Shown here: positions 1-10,084 of the stretch, in pieces
How positions within the stretch are numbered: the first letter of the stretch is position 1
Layout of the letters: every line of letters starts with the position of its first letter
From: Leucocoprinus leucothites
Taxonomy: Eukaryota > Basidiomycota > Agaricomycetes > Agaricales > Agaricaceae
Direction of reading: 5' to 3'
Assembly (NCBI GenBank): GCA_013368445.1
Contig: JAACJO010000010.1
Coordinates: 1,302,001 to 1,366,000, forward strand
DNA: 64,000 bases
The notes under the pieces: generated by a model
The model's input: only the letters and a program-made list of their open reading frames with translations
What the model was told of the DNA's origin: nothing
Database searches by the model: none
Position numbers and translations under genes: made by a program

Positions 1-1249
1 TCCCTGGTGTTGGTGAAAACTATGAGGATCAGTGGGTTCTCCTTTTTGTTGGTACTGTGCGTGGAGGCTGACAGACTGTGGTCAGAACCCTTACTATTTT
101 GACCTATAAACTCAAGCCCGGTTTCCTCTCCTTTGACGCGCTTGGTTACAATCAAACTCTGGCCGCTGAGGTGCGTATTCCGCTTGTATCTGTCGAACCT
201 TATTATGACGTGATCGTTGTAGCAACAACTCCTTTATGACACCAAGCGTCTCGGATGGCTCGTAAGTCGCTCTACTCTTCCTCACTATCGCGGGATTTTC
301 GCTCAAATACTTTCCTTTGCAGACGTTTGCGCAAGGCGTTTTGAACTTTGCCCCTGCCCAGACGGTCTTGAACAAGGCTGATCTCCAGACTGCTCAACAG
401 CTCCTGAAGAGAAAACCAGCTTCAATTTCTCAAGATGCATTCGATGCCATCAAGGATAAGGTTTTCAGCGGTGTTCCTCAAGCTGAATATATTTTGGTAG
501 GCTTATTTCTTGAGCTCTGGAGGTATTTACTGATTGATTGATTTGATGTAGTTTAACTCGTTCTCTGGAGGTCCCTCGAAAGAACCCAACACAAGTTATG
601 TCTCTTTGGCCGTAACGCATCTTCACCCTCTCGCGCGCGGTAGCATCGTAAGTATCGCCTCGCTCACATTGCTGACGTGAACTAAATATCTACCACTATC
701 AGCACATCAACACGACCTCGATTGACGACCACCCGATTATTAACCCCAATGTCCTCGACTCTGATTGGGACACATGGTTCCTTGCAAAAGCCACCGCATA
801 CGGTCGTAAATTCTTCGAGACTTCGGCATTTAAGGAGATCTTTGAGCCTGCGGAGGTGTTCCCTGGTTTGCAGACGCAGACTCAGGCGGACTGGGTGGAC
901 TTTATTAAGAAGAATGTGAATCTTGGTGTACGTCGAGTTCCTTTCTTTCTCTTACTCGAAGGCGTGGAGCTGGCTGACGTTGCTTCGCGTAGTATCACTC
1001 TGTTGGAACTGCGTCGCTTTTGCCGAGGAATAAGAATGGTGTTGTGGATGCGAACTTGAAGGTTTATGGGACTTCGAATATTCGTGTGGCGGATGCTTCG
1101 GTTATGCCGTTGTTGGTCTCTGCTCATACCCAGGTAAGTTTTTTTTGCTATGTTGAAGGTGTGGGATGTGATATTGATGAATGATCTCTTAGACTACTGC
1201 TTATGCGATCGCCGAGAGAGCTGCACAACTGATTCAGTCGTCGCATTAA
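1..1249 (+). CDS. GMC oxidoreductase, 3' part (5' end outside window)
   Basis: This is the C-terminal half of a flavoprotein of the glucose-methanol-choline family (aryl-alcohol or glucose oxidase type), usually secreted and able to make H2O2. The window opens on PGVGENYEDQ, the family's N-terminal-half motif near the FAD domain. After several short introns it reaches YHSVGTASLLP (about 990-1020), which carries the catalytic histidine, and then GTSNIRVADASVMP and SAHTQ, where the second active-site residue is His. The last exon (about 1197-1249) encodes AYAIAERAAQLIQSSH and a TAA stop. Introns run roughly 170-221, 280-322, 500-551, 649-703, 929-988 and 1135-1193. The junction near 33-95 is uncertain. 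The exact substrate cannot be told from this part. Its final exon recurs as relics at 5094 and 10034, so the end of this gene was caught in the tandem duplication downstream. Confidence 0.88.
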
Positions 1250-2257
1250 ACTCGACTTCGACTCTTCATTGAACGGAACATCTTTTGCCTTCGGTCTCGT
1301 ATATACCTTTTCGTGATTTTTTTTGTGATCTACCCATATTCTCATCCTGTTTATTTCTATTCCTTAATTTCGCCTATTGACTTTTTTTTGGCTTGAAGTT
1401 TTTATACAAACAAGAATGCGGGACTTTGCACTGTTTTATGTCAACTAGTGTTTATAGTCACTCATAAGAATATAAAATGTGTTGCTACCATCGTTATATG
1501 TGTCTGATTCGGAGGAGGTGGGCGTCCATGTTACCACGAGAAAAAGAGTTCTGTGGCAAACTAGTGCCCAAAGTCTGAAACCAAAGTAAATAAGTTTATA
1601 CTTAAGAAAAGAATCCCCGAGCGCTACGATAACAAAAGTGATGTCAAATAAACAGTAGTCGGCAATGGGTGCTCGGATGCGAAATCCAAGCGCAGACGGA
1701 AGTCCATCTCCACAACAGTGCCACAGGGGGAATGGAGATCCAGTTGGTATGGGGTTTGTCGAGTAGATTCTGGCACAAGGATGGTGTTTGTGTGTGAAAT
1801 TTTATCGCTAAATAAATCGTTATGTAAAATGTAGTTTTCCAATAAGAATGTGAATATTCAACGTTGAACGTTGAATCACAAGAGTCAACAGCACCTCTGA
1901 CAGTTCAAATCGCGAATGTCGCATTGTCGTTACTTGCACTCATTCGTGGCTAAACAAACCTTGTCATAGACACGCCGATGTGGCTAGCCTAATCTCAGCG
2001 CCCTCAGGGCGCTGAGATTAGAGCATGCTCAAGTCCTCATGCTTCAAGAGCATTAGCCGCCCGAGCTATATCAGGCCTTTCTCCCAGATCAGTCCTCCAG
2101 GCCTCTCTCCGGGTTTATCTCGTCAAGTCTTCTCTTCCATTCAAGTCTACATCCTCTCCGTCCAAAGATCAGCCCACTCCAAGTTCCGAGCGAGCATTCG
2201 TCCATCCCGATTCTCTGCCTGGTAGCCTGAGCGGACACACCTAGCCAAATACATGAG
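1250..2257. other. Intergenic spacer, first unit of the tandem array
   Basis: No intact gene is visible. The first 150 bp are the 3' flank of the GMC gene and are repeated with changes after both later GMC relics (from 5145 and 10085). About 1624-1790 resembles 5595-5780 and, through that, the 3' coding end of the double-kinase gene at 13.9-14.1 kb, so it is probably a worn kinase tail. From about 1876 the sequence aligns with the region upstream of the second kinase gene (from about 6843), so this stretch probably holds a shared promoter. It also contains a perfect hairpin at 1990-2020. Confidence 0.5.
1990..2020. repeat. Perfect inverted repeat, 15-bp arms, 1-nt centre
   Basis: The arm taatctcagcgccct (1990-2004) is followed by one c and then its exact reverse complement (2006-2020). 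The corresponding place upstream of the second kinase gene (about 6952-6965) carries only one arm, ggcgctgagatt, so the palindrome is specific to the first unit. It lies about 240 bp upstream of the kinase start codon. A function is not shown; a local inverted duplication or an excision footprint are both possible. Confidence 0.8.
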
Positions 2258-5076
2258 ATGAACCCTCGATCCCCGAACCAGAATATCACAACACCTACTG
2301 TTTCGGTGCTCGTACGCAGATTACTCTTGGGGATCAATGGTCGAGCTCAGGGCGACCAATCACGTAGCACCAGCTTTCATAACGACCAGCAGTTAGTGAG
2401 TCAAATTTGTCAGGGGGGCATAACACGAAAGACTGATTTCTGTCCGTTAGGTAGACTTGCGAGTTCTGTTGGCTCGGCACGTCAAGACGGTGACAGAGGC
2501 AGTGGCAGAGCTTGGCGAGGACAACACTCGCACCCTTGTGAATTTTCTAGATCGAGTACGACCCCAATCTCCTTTATCAGTGTGTTCCCTTATGTGCTGT
2601 TCTGCTCAAGGTGCTTAAAGATCACCTTACCGACTCCAAGGAGCGAGTACGCACTCTGGCTTTACTCGCAAAGATCGTAGCAGCGACACGTGTTTTCCCC
2701 GACCGGTTGGTCATTGAACGTGTGGCATATCATCCCAGACCTAAAGCCGTAGGAGGATCGGGGACGGTACATCAGGGAATAGACCCAAGTGTGTGTGTGA
2801 AGGTGATGGTGCAAGTCGATCCGACTGCCTTTGCGGTGGGTTTTTTGATCTTTTCGCGTACCATACAGGTATAATGGAAACTGAAACATCTATCTAGCCG
2901 TGGGTCTGGGAGTTGATCTTATGGGCTCACTCGTCGCACCCTAACCTCTTGCAAATGAGAGGCCTGTTTTTTGAGGACTTCAACGGTAGTTCACATATTT
3001 GTCTTGTATCTCCGTTCATGGAGAACGGGAGTTTACACGACTACGCGCACCGTCTTCCCCAAAGATCTCGACTGCCTCTGGTGTGCAGCGGTCTCTCCTT
3101 TTTGTAGTCCACAAGTGATATGTTTCCTCTTAGCTGTTCGATGTCATCAACGGTCTATTCTATCTGCATGGGTTGGGCATTGTGCATAGCGACTTGAAAG
3201 GGGTACGAGAAGCGATTATCTTGACATTCTTCTGGATATTACCTCACGCAGTATCACAGCAAAACGTCCTGATTACTGCCGAAGGTCGAGCAGTTATCAC
3301 TGATTTTGGATCTTCCCGCGTCAACACGACTACCACTGCTACCACCACAGCTTCCTCGTATACTCTCTGTTTTGCTGCACCAGAATTGGTGGTAGGTGGT
3401 GAAAGAGCGACCAAGATGTGTGATGTCTGGTCTTTTGGTTGCTTGTGCTACGAGGTACATGTCTTTCCTAGTCTATCGCCTTTAGTTGTATCTGATCGTC
3501 ACGATGTAGACGCTCTCGAGGAAGCCCCCATATCACCAGTACAAGCGAAACCAATTAATTGCTGTTTTTCTTCGCAAAGAACCTCCACAACGACCCGGTG
3601 CCACAAAGGGTCCCAAGCAAGGTTCGTATGACGAGGAGCAATCTTCCGACGACGATGAGGAACAGAATTTTGATCTTATCGACGACCAGGCCTGGGACCT
3701 GATCACGAAATGTTGTGTACCTGAGCCTAGGGACCGACTTGAGGTGCCAGCCATCCAAGAGCTGATTGCGAGCATGATAGGTCTTCCTGAAGCGAGATAT
3801 GGGCCCGGCGCTTCCATCACCTTGTTACCGGACGTATCCGTTAGGACGACGTCAGCACAGACCACCGTCGTCGCTGAATTCCAGTCGAGAACCTCAGATG
3901 ACGGCAGCTTCGGATCGAATGATACTTCTACCCCCCCTACTCTTGAACCTCCAAATGTCGATACTATGCAGAACCTAAATCAACCTCCGTCTTGGGATGG
4001 ATCCTTTACTGCCATTAAGGCCGACCAGGACACCCAAGGCACCGGGCCTCACCACAGAAGCCCCGTCCCCAATCGACCTACTAGTAGCGCACGTGGTATT
4101 TTGAGATCACCCGAGCCTCCAGATCATATCGCTTCTATCCTGCACACACGTCAATCTAAACAAATGAGCGAGTTTGAATCCGTGGAGATGAGGCTCCGCG
4201 AACTGACAGAGCAAAGTGAGAAACAAGAAAAGAAGGGGTTCTGGCGCTGGATACGGAATAAAGCTCAGGACCAAGACGGAGATAAAATTGATACGGATAG
4301 AGCGAAAGACATACGGAAAGAAGAGAATGAGGGTGCTGCAAAGTTAAGAAGGATGATAGGTAAAGTACTGTGGGATATCCCCGGATTGGTGCATAGCTTA
4401 CTATTGCCCCCAGGCTTCCTGACCAAGACAGCCTGCGAGGACTGGGCACTTGTGTTGGATGTGTGCGATAGGGCATCAGCGAGTGAGGCTAGCGCAAAGG
4501 TGGCTGCTAGGACTCTCAGAAGTGAGCTCACGTACGTCGTCACGCGTGCATTGGTTTACAATAACTTACGGGTGCAATCAAGGTACGGCCAGCCCGCTGG
4601 GCAGCTATCGGCGGCACGAGTGCGTTGTCCCACTGATCTTTAAATCGATTTTGTCTCACTTGAGGTTAGCTTTGGGCCATCATGCTCCGAAATTGTTCGG
4701 AAACTTTTATATCCGAGTCAAGGAGTCAGCAATTCCTCGACACACTCCAGGACGCCGTGAAGGATCCGACAACTTCACCAGTTGTAGTAGAACGACTGCT
4801 GGATGTGATTGCAGCGGCGGCATATGCCAGCGGGCCGAGTATGTGTCCATTAGTTGTTGAACGCCGAAGGATGAGACCCATTTTTTTCAGGTCGAGGTGA
4901 ATTTCGTGAGTTATGGCGGCGTGTCAAGCCCGATGGTAAACCCGATGAGGTTGGTTATTCATTACATTTGGTACCCGCTTATTGTTGACACTTTCATTAT
5001 GAAGGGTGTGCCACTTTCCACAGACGATCCCATGCTCAGTCCCTCTGTTGGGGCCCGCAACATGCATTCGCCTTAG
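2258..5076 (+). CDS. TKL-type protein kinase fused to a C-terminal VHS domain (copy 1)
   Basis: Spliced product is about 770 residues. Start MNPRSPNQ at 2258; intron 1 uses GTGAGT at 2396. Domains in order: a helical pre-kinase module (VNFLDR, then VLKDHLTDSKERVRTLALL); a kinase with Gly loop GGSGTVHQG, VAIK lysine in VCVKVM, HSDLKGQN as HRD loop (Arg replaced by Ser; Asp and Asn kept), TDFGSS, a Thr-rich activation segment and AAPEL; an acidic, Ser/Pro-rich linker; a charged helix (about 4165-4350); then a VHS domain (about 4430-4840) with EDWALVLDVCDRAS, QLSAARLWAIMLRNC and SPVVVERLLDVIAAAAYAS. The tail EFRELWRRVKPDGKPDEG resembles the one after VHS in fungal Lsb5/GGA-like proteins. VHS domains act at endosomes and bind ubiquitin or sorting signals, so endocytic targeting of an active kinase is inferred. 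Introns of 45-60 bp separate about ten exons. No disabling change was seen. Confidence 0.8.
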
Positions 5077-5093
5077 TCCGCCAGTTTCGACAT

Positions 5094-5144
5094 GCTTATG
5101 CGATCACCGAGGGAGCTGCGCAACTGATTCGGCCGCCGCATTGA
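5094..5144 (+). pseudogene. Relic of GMC oxidoreductase last exon (first)
   Basis: The sequence translates as AYAITEGAAQLIRPPH followed by TGA, against AYAIAERAAQLIQSSH with TAA in the real gene at about 1200-1249. Homology continues into the 3' flank (cttcattgaacggaat, then the cgtgatttttt stretch). It starts only about 17 bp after the stop codon of the kinase-VHS gene and has no upstream GMC exons, so it cannot be a gene. It marks the joint where the tandem duplication began inside the GMC terminal exon. Confidence 0.85.
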
Positions 5145-5589
5145 ACTTAACCTCGGTTCTTCGTCTTCATTGAACGGAATATCTTTACTGGGATCTCATA
5201 TATACCTCTTCGTGATTTTTTGGTGACCTATCATGGTGAATGTTTCTTTAATTTCCATCTATGGTGGAATCTTCACATTTAATTCTTTGCTTGATCTTTC
5301 TACGCGAATAAGAACGCAGGATTTTAATCTAAGGGGTGAACGTATTATTCCTCAGTGGGAAGAATTAACTGCATTGATTATACCGAAGGGGTGGTTGTGT
5401 TACTACTATGGAAAAGCTCTTGTTCGACCCCAATTCTCGCTAGCTAGGAGTCAAACCGCCACTTAAGACTATTACTCGTGTGAGACTGGAGTGATGGTCG
5501 TTCATTTACTAGCTCCTCAAAACTATGACTACAACAGGTCGACAGGTACCACTAAGTGAATAAGCTTATACTAAAAAGAGATCCAACGG

Positions 5590-5837
5590 GCGCTACGATA
5601 ACGAAACTGATGTAAAATAAATAGTAGTCGGCGATGGGTGCTCGGATGCGAAATCCAAGTGCAGACGGAAGCCCATCCCACAGCGGAAGAATGGAAGTCC
5701 GGTTGATTATGAACGTGTTCAACGGATTTTCGCGGTTTTGAGTGCTTCTAGTGCGTCGAGCAGGATATCTGAAATTCTTGTTCACGTTCTGACATTCGCT
5801 AGCGTGATCATTAACATGTGGTACTCACGAAAATGGT
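5590..5837 (+). pseudogene. Degenerate 3' end of a double-kinase gene
   Basis: From about 5683 the sequence aligns with the terminal coding region of the third kinase gene (about 13920-14100): shared blocks include gtccggttgat, gtgcttct.gtgcgtcgag and gttctgacattcgctagc. The reading frame is interrupted and no kinase domain lies upstream. The first part, 5590-5680, resembles 1621-1720 of the first spacer. It suggests that a kinase of the double type once stood at this position, before or during the array's rearrangement. Confidence 0.6.
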
Positions 5838-7221
5838 ATTCAGCTCCTTGTATCGCCATGAGGATAAGGATTGATGGACAGCCTTTGAAGTTTGAACTTG
5901 AAATTTGACATTTTGCGTAATGCCTAATGTGCGTTGTGTGTATCGTAGTGAATCTTCACGATTTCCTGTGCCCCAACCGCTACGTTACTACTAGGAGCCG
6001 AAAGCGATTGCCCAGCACGTCGAGGAACGGACCTAACATGACTCGAACCTTCGAATTTGCTATTCCCAGGGACAACTTAGCTACCGTCGGTGCCTTGACC
6101 GAGGCCTTCGGCAAAGTCTCCTCCATTAGCAGTACCGGCCATGCTTGTTTCTGGAAGATTTAGGACAACTTTAATTTGGTACAGCTAGAGTAAGGCAAGG
6201 ATATAAGAGCTCCTAGAGGGCGGTGGGAGATAGAATGTGACAAAATATGGTGTATACACTGGCAGGAGATGGGCTGCATTGCCTTGATTGGTTTTGGCGC
6301 ACCTGGCAAAAGGCAAGGGGGGATACTTGCTTGAGCCGTATGAGACCGTGCGTTTGGACTTTGGACTTTGGTAGTGACATCTATAAAATTTACGCTAAAC
6401 TCTTAAACCACGACCAGACGCGGTAAGGCAACTTTGGCTTCGTGAACACGGGATATGTGCAGTGCCGCGGGTGGTATGTTCAAAAGGGGGCGCGTACACT
6501 CGCGATGAACGGTGGCTGGGCGCTGGATCCAAGTAGTACGTCTGCTGAACAGGCCAATCTGATCTTTCTCGAGCCTAGAGCGGTTGAGGCTCTGGAGGTC
6601 TTACTTTCTTCTGACCTGTCGCTTTTACCTACCAAGATACCGGAGCTTGTTTTGGGCATTGTAAAGCTCATCGGAAAGGTCGCCGAAAATCTTGAGGACA
6701 ATGAAAAGCTAATGGTCTTGAGCTACTGACGCGGCTCTGACGAAATGGGGATGATCAGAAATTTCCAAAGGTTGGACAACGCTGAAGCTGCTAAACGTGA
6801 AGTGACGCGTGAACATTTCACTTCTAGATATTTAACGTTCCTCAACAGCACCTCTCTGACAGCCTGACCAAATCGCGAACTTTGTCACATTGTCGTTACT
6901 TGTACCCATCGGAGATAACAACTATTGGCAGGCACACGGACAGGCTATGTAAGGCGCTGAGATTGGGGCACGCTCAAGTTCTCATGCCTCAAGAAACAGA
7001 CTATCATCAGGCGCCCGAGCTATATCAGTTCTTCTTTCACTTCCAAGCCTTTATCCCGCCAGGTCTTCTCTCCCGTTCAAGTCTGTACCCTCTCCACTGT
7101 ACAAGGATTGGCCTACTCTAAGTTCCGACTGAGACTCCACGGAGGTTAGTGAGCGCTTGAGCATTCATGCATCCCGATCCTGTTTGGCAACTTGAACAAC
7201 ACGCCTAGCCAAGTCCATGAT
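5838..7221. other. Spacer of the second unit with about 1 kb of extra sequence
   Basis: From about 6843 to 7221 this aligns with the upstream region of the first kinase gene. The part between about 5880 and 6840 has no counterpart in the first spacer and looks inserted. It holds two short open frames that I do not recognise. One starts near 6037 (MTRTFEFAIPRDNLATVG, ending at 6163); the other is 6442-6729, whose C-terminal half is hydrophobic-helical (IPELVLGIVKLIGKVAEN). Neither shows a known domain. They may be fragments of a captured gene, but could equally be chance frames. Confidence 0.4.
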
Positions 7222-9314
7222 ATGAGCTCTCGATCCCCGAACCAAAAGATCACAACACCTACTGTTTTAGTACTCGTGCGCCGATTACTCTCAGGGATCA
7301 ATGCTCGAGCTCAAGACGGCCAATCATGTAGCACCAGCTTTCATGATGACCAGCAGTTAGTGAGTCAAATTTATCAGGGTGCATGACACGAAAGACTGAT
7401 TTTTATTCGTTAGGTAGACTTACGAATTCTGTTGGCTCAGCATGTCAAGACAGTCACGGAGACGGTGGCAGAGCTTGGCGAGGATAGCACTAGTACCCTT
7501 GTGAACTTTCTAGACCGAGTATGCCCTCAATTTCCCTCCTTTATGGGTGTGTCCCCTTATGTGCTGTTCTGCTCAAGGCGCTTAAAGATCACCTTACCGA
7601 TTCCAAGGAGCGAGCACGTACCCTGGCTTTACTTTCGAAGATCGTTGCAACGACGCATGTTTTCCCCGGCCGGTTGGTCGTTGAACGTGTGGCATATCAT
7701 CCCAGACCTAAAGCCATAGGAGGATCGGGGTCGGTGCATCAGGGAATAGACCCAAGTGTGTGTGTGAAGGTGATGGTGCAAGTCGATCCAAGTGCCTTTG
7801 CTGTGGGCTTTTTTAATTATTCACATATCATATAGGAAACTGATATATCAATCCAGCCGTGGGTTCGGGAGTTGATCTTATGGGCTCACTCGTCGCACCC
7901 TAACCTCTTGCAAATGAGAGGCGTGTTTCTTGAGGACTTCAACGGTAGTTCACATATTTGTCTTGTATCTCCGTTCATGGAGAACGGAAATTTACGCGAC
8001 TATGCACCTCGCCTTCCCCAAAGATCTCGACTACCTTTGGTGAGTAGCGATTCCTCCCTTTTCTGGCCCAGAAGTGATATATTTCCTCTTAGCTGTCCGA
8101 TGTCATTAACGGTCTATTTTATCTACATGGGTTGAACATTGTGCATAGCGACTTGAAAGGGGTACGAGAAGCGATTACCTCGACGTTTTTCTGGACACTA
8201 GCTCACGCGGTATCACAGCAAAACGTCCTGATTACTGCCGAAGGTCGAGCAGTTATCACTGATTTTGGATCTTCCCGCGTCAACACGACTACCACTGCCA
8301 CCACCACAGCTTCCTCGTATACCCTCTGTTTTGCTGCACCAGAATTGGTGGTAGGTGGTGAAAGAGCGACCAAGATGTGTGATGTCTGGTCTTTTGGCTG
8401 CTTATGCTATGAGGTACATGTCTTTTCTGGTCCACCGAATTTAGTTGTATCTGACCATCACGATATAGACGCTCTCGAGGAAGCCCCCATATCACCAGTA
8501 CAAGCAAAATCAAATATTTGCTGTATTTCTTCGCGGAGAACTTCCACAACGACCCGGTACCTCGAAGAATCCCAAGCGAAGTTCATATGACGAGGAGCAG
8601 TCTTCTGACGACGATGACGAAGAGAATTTTGATCTTATCGATGACCAGGCCTGGAGTCTGATTGTGAAATGTTGTGTACCTGTGCCTCCTGAGGACCGAC
8701 TTGGAGCGCCAGCCATTCAAGAGCTGATTGCGAACATGATAGACCACCCTGAAGCGAGATATGAGTCTGACGCTTCAACCCCCGTGTCACCAGGCGTATC
8801 CGTTGGAGCAACAGCGTCAGCACAGACCACCATCGTCGCCCAATTCCAGTCGAGTATCTCAAATGATGGCAGCTCCGGATCGAATGATACTTCTATCTCC
8901 CCTACTCCTGAACTTTCAAATGTCGACACTGTGCAGAACCCAAGTCAACCTCGGCCTCAGAGTAGATCTTTTACCACTAAAGTCGACCCCCGGTCTCTTC
9001 TCATAAGCCCTGCCCCACATCGACCTGGTAGCGCAATTGGCATTCTGGGTTCACTCGAGCTTCCAGATGACGATTCTATTCTGCACACAAGTCAAGTTAC
9101 ACAAAAGGATGATAAGCCGTCCACTGAAATACCCATCCGCGAATTGAGAGAGCAAAGTGAGAAACGAGAAAAGAAGGGGTTTTGGGGCTGGGCACGGAGC
9201 AAAGCTAAGGACCAAGGCGGAGGTGGAATTAATAGGGATAGAGCGAGAGACATACGGAAAGAAGAGAACGAGGGTGTTGCAGTGTTACACAGGATGATAG
9301 GTAAAGTACTGTAG
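7222..9314 (+). CDS. TKL-type protein kinase, copy 2, truncated before its VHS domain
   Basis: This is the tandem paralogue of the gene at 2258, with the same exon pattern. Start MSSRSPNQ at 7222; the out-of-frame ATG at 7217 is followed at once by TGA. The kinase is complete: Gly loop GGSGSVHQG, VCVKVM lysine, HSDLKGQN, TDFGSS, Thr-rich activation segment, AAPEL, DVWSFGCLCYE. The linker and the charged helix (EKREKKGFWGWARSKAKD) follow. At 9312-9314 a TAG replaces the TGG (Trp) found at 4371-4373 in copy 1, in GKVL-stop against GKVLWDIPG. As written the product is an active-looking kinase of about 550 residues without VHS. The VHS reading frame continues intact behind the stop, so either the change is recent, or the site is spliced around or read through. 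Kinase coding is nearly identical to copy 1 in the activation-segment exon. Confidence 0.72.
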
Positions 9315-10016
9315 GATACCTCCGGATTGGTGCATAGCTTACTATTGTCCCCAGGCTTCTTGACCGCGACGGCCTGCGAGGACTGGGCACTTGTGTTGGA
9401 TGTGTGCGACAGGGCATCAGCGAGTGAGATCAACGCAAAGATGGCTGTCAAGGCTCTCAGAAGAGAGTTCAAGTACGTCGTCACGCGTGCATCGCTTTAC
9501 AAGGACTTACGGGTGCAATCAAGGTATGGTGAGTCCGGTGCGCAGCTATCGGCGGCACGAGTGCGTTGTCCTACTGATCTTTAGCCTTTTTTCTCTGACT
9601 TGAGGTTAGCTCTGGGCCATCATGCTCCGAAATTGTTTGGACACTGTTGTATCCGAGTCAATGGATCGAAAGTTCCTCGACACGCTCGAGGACACCGCGA
9701 AGAATCCGAGAACTTCACCGGTCGTAGTAGAGCGACTGCTGGATGTGATTGCAGCGGCGGCATATGCCAGCGGGCCGAGTATGTGTCCATTAGTTGTTGA
9801 ACGCCGAAGGATGAGACCCATTTTTTTCAGGTCGAGGTGAATTTCGTGAGTTATGGCGGCGTGTCAAGCCCGATGGTAAACCCGATGAGGTTGGTTATTC
9901 ATTACATTTGGTCCCCGCTTATTGTTGACACTTTCATTTTGAAGGGTGTGCCACTTTCCACAGACGATCCCATGCTCAGTCCCTCTGTTGGGACCCGCAA
10001 CATGCATTCGCCTTAG
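9315..10016 (+). pseudogene. VHS domain of copy 2, cut off by the upstream stop codon
   Basis: In frame directly after the TAG at 9312 comes a full VHS domain: CEDWALVLDVCDRAS, QLSAAR, then after an intron with acceptor GTTAG, LWAIMLRNC and SPVVVERLLDVIAAAAYAS. Two further introns lead to EFRELWRRVKPDGKPDEG and a TAG stop at 10014-10016. Splice sites match copy 1 (for example the GTATGT donor near 9779). No other inactivating change is seen, so the region still looks constrained or only recently released. If transcribed as part of the kinase message it would be untranslated 3' sequence. Confidence 0.72.
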
Positions 10017-10033
10017 TCCGCCAGTTTCGACGT

Positions 10034-10084
10034 ACTTATACGATCGCCGAGGGAGCTGCGAAACTAATTCAGCCGCTGCATTGA
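10034..10084 (+). pseudogene. Relic of GMC oxidoreductase last exon (second)
   Basis: The sequence translates as TYTIAEGAAKLIQPLH with TGA, matching the GMC terminal exon at 1197-1249 and the relic at 5094. It lies about 17 bp after the copy 2 VHS stop, exactly as the first relic lies after copy 1. The flanking 3' sequence is again the GMC downstream region. It marks the second joint of the tandem array. Confidence 0.83.

Noticed and set aside
2396..2416. Apparent loss of an intron donor in kinase copy 1 (GGGGGG where copy 2 has GGGTGC)
   Set aside because: A stronger donor GTGAGT at 2396 with acceptor CGTTAG keeps the frame in copies 1 and 2, with GTGAGC at the same place in the third gene. 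The change is therefore inside the intron.
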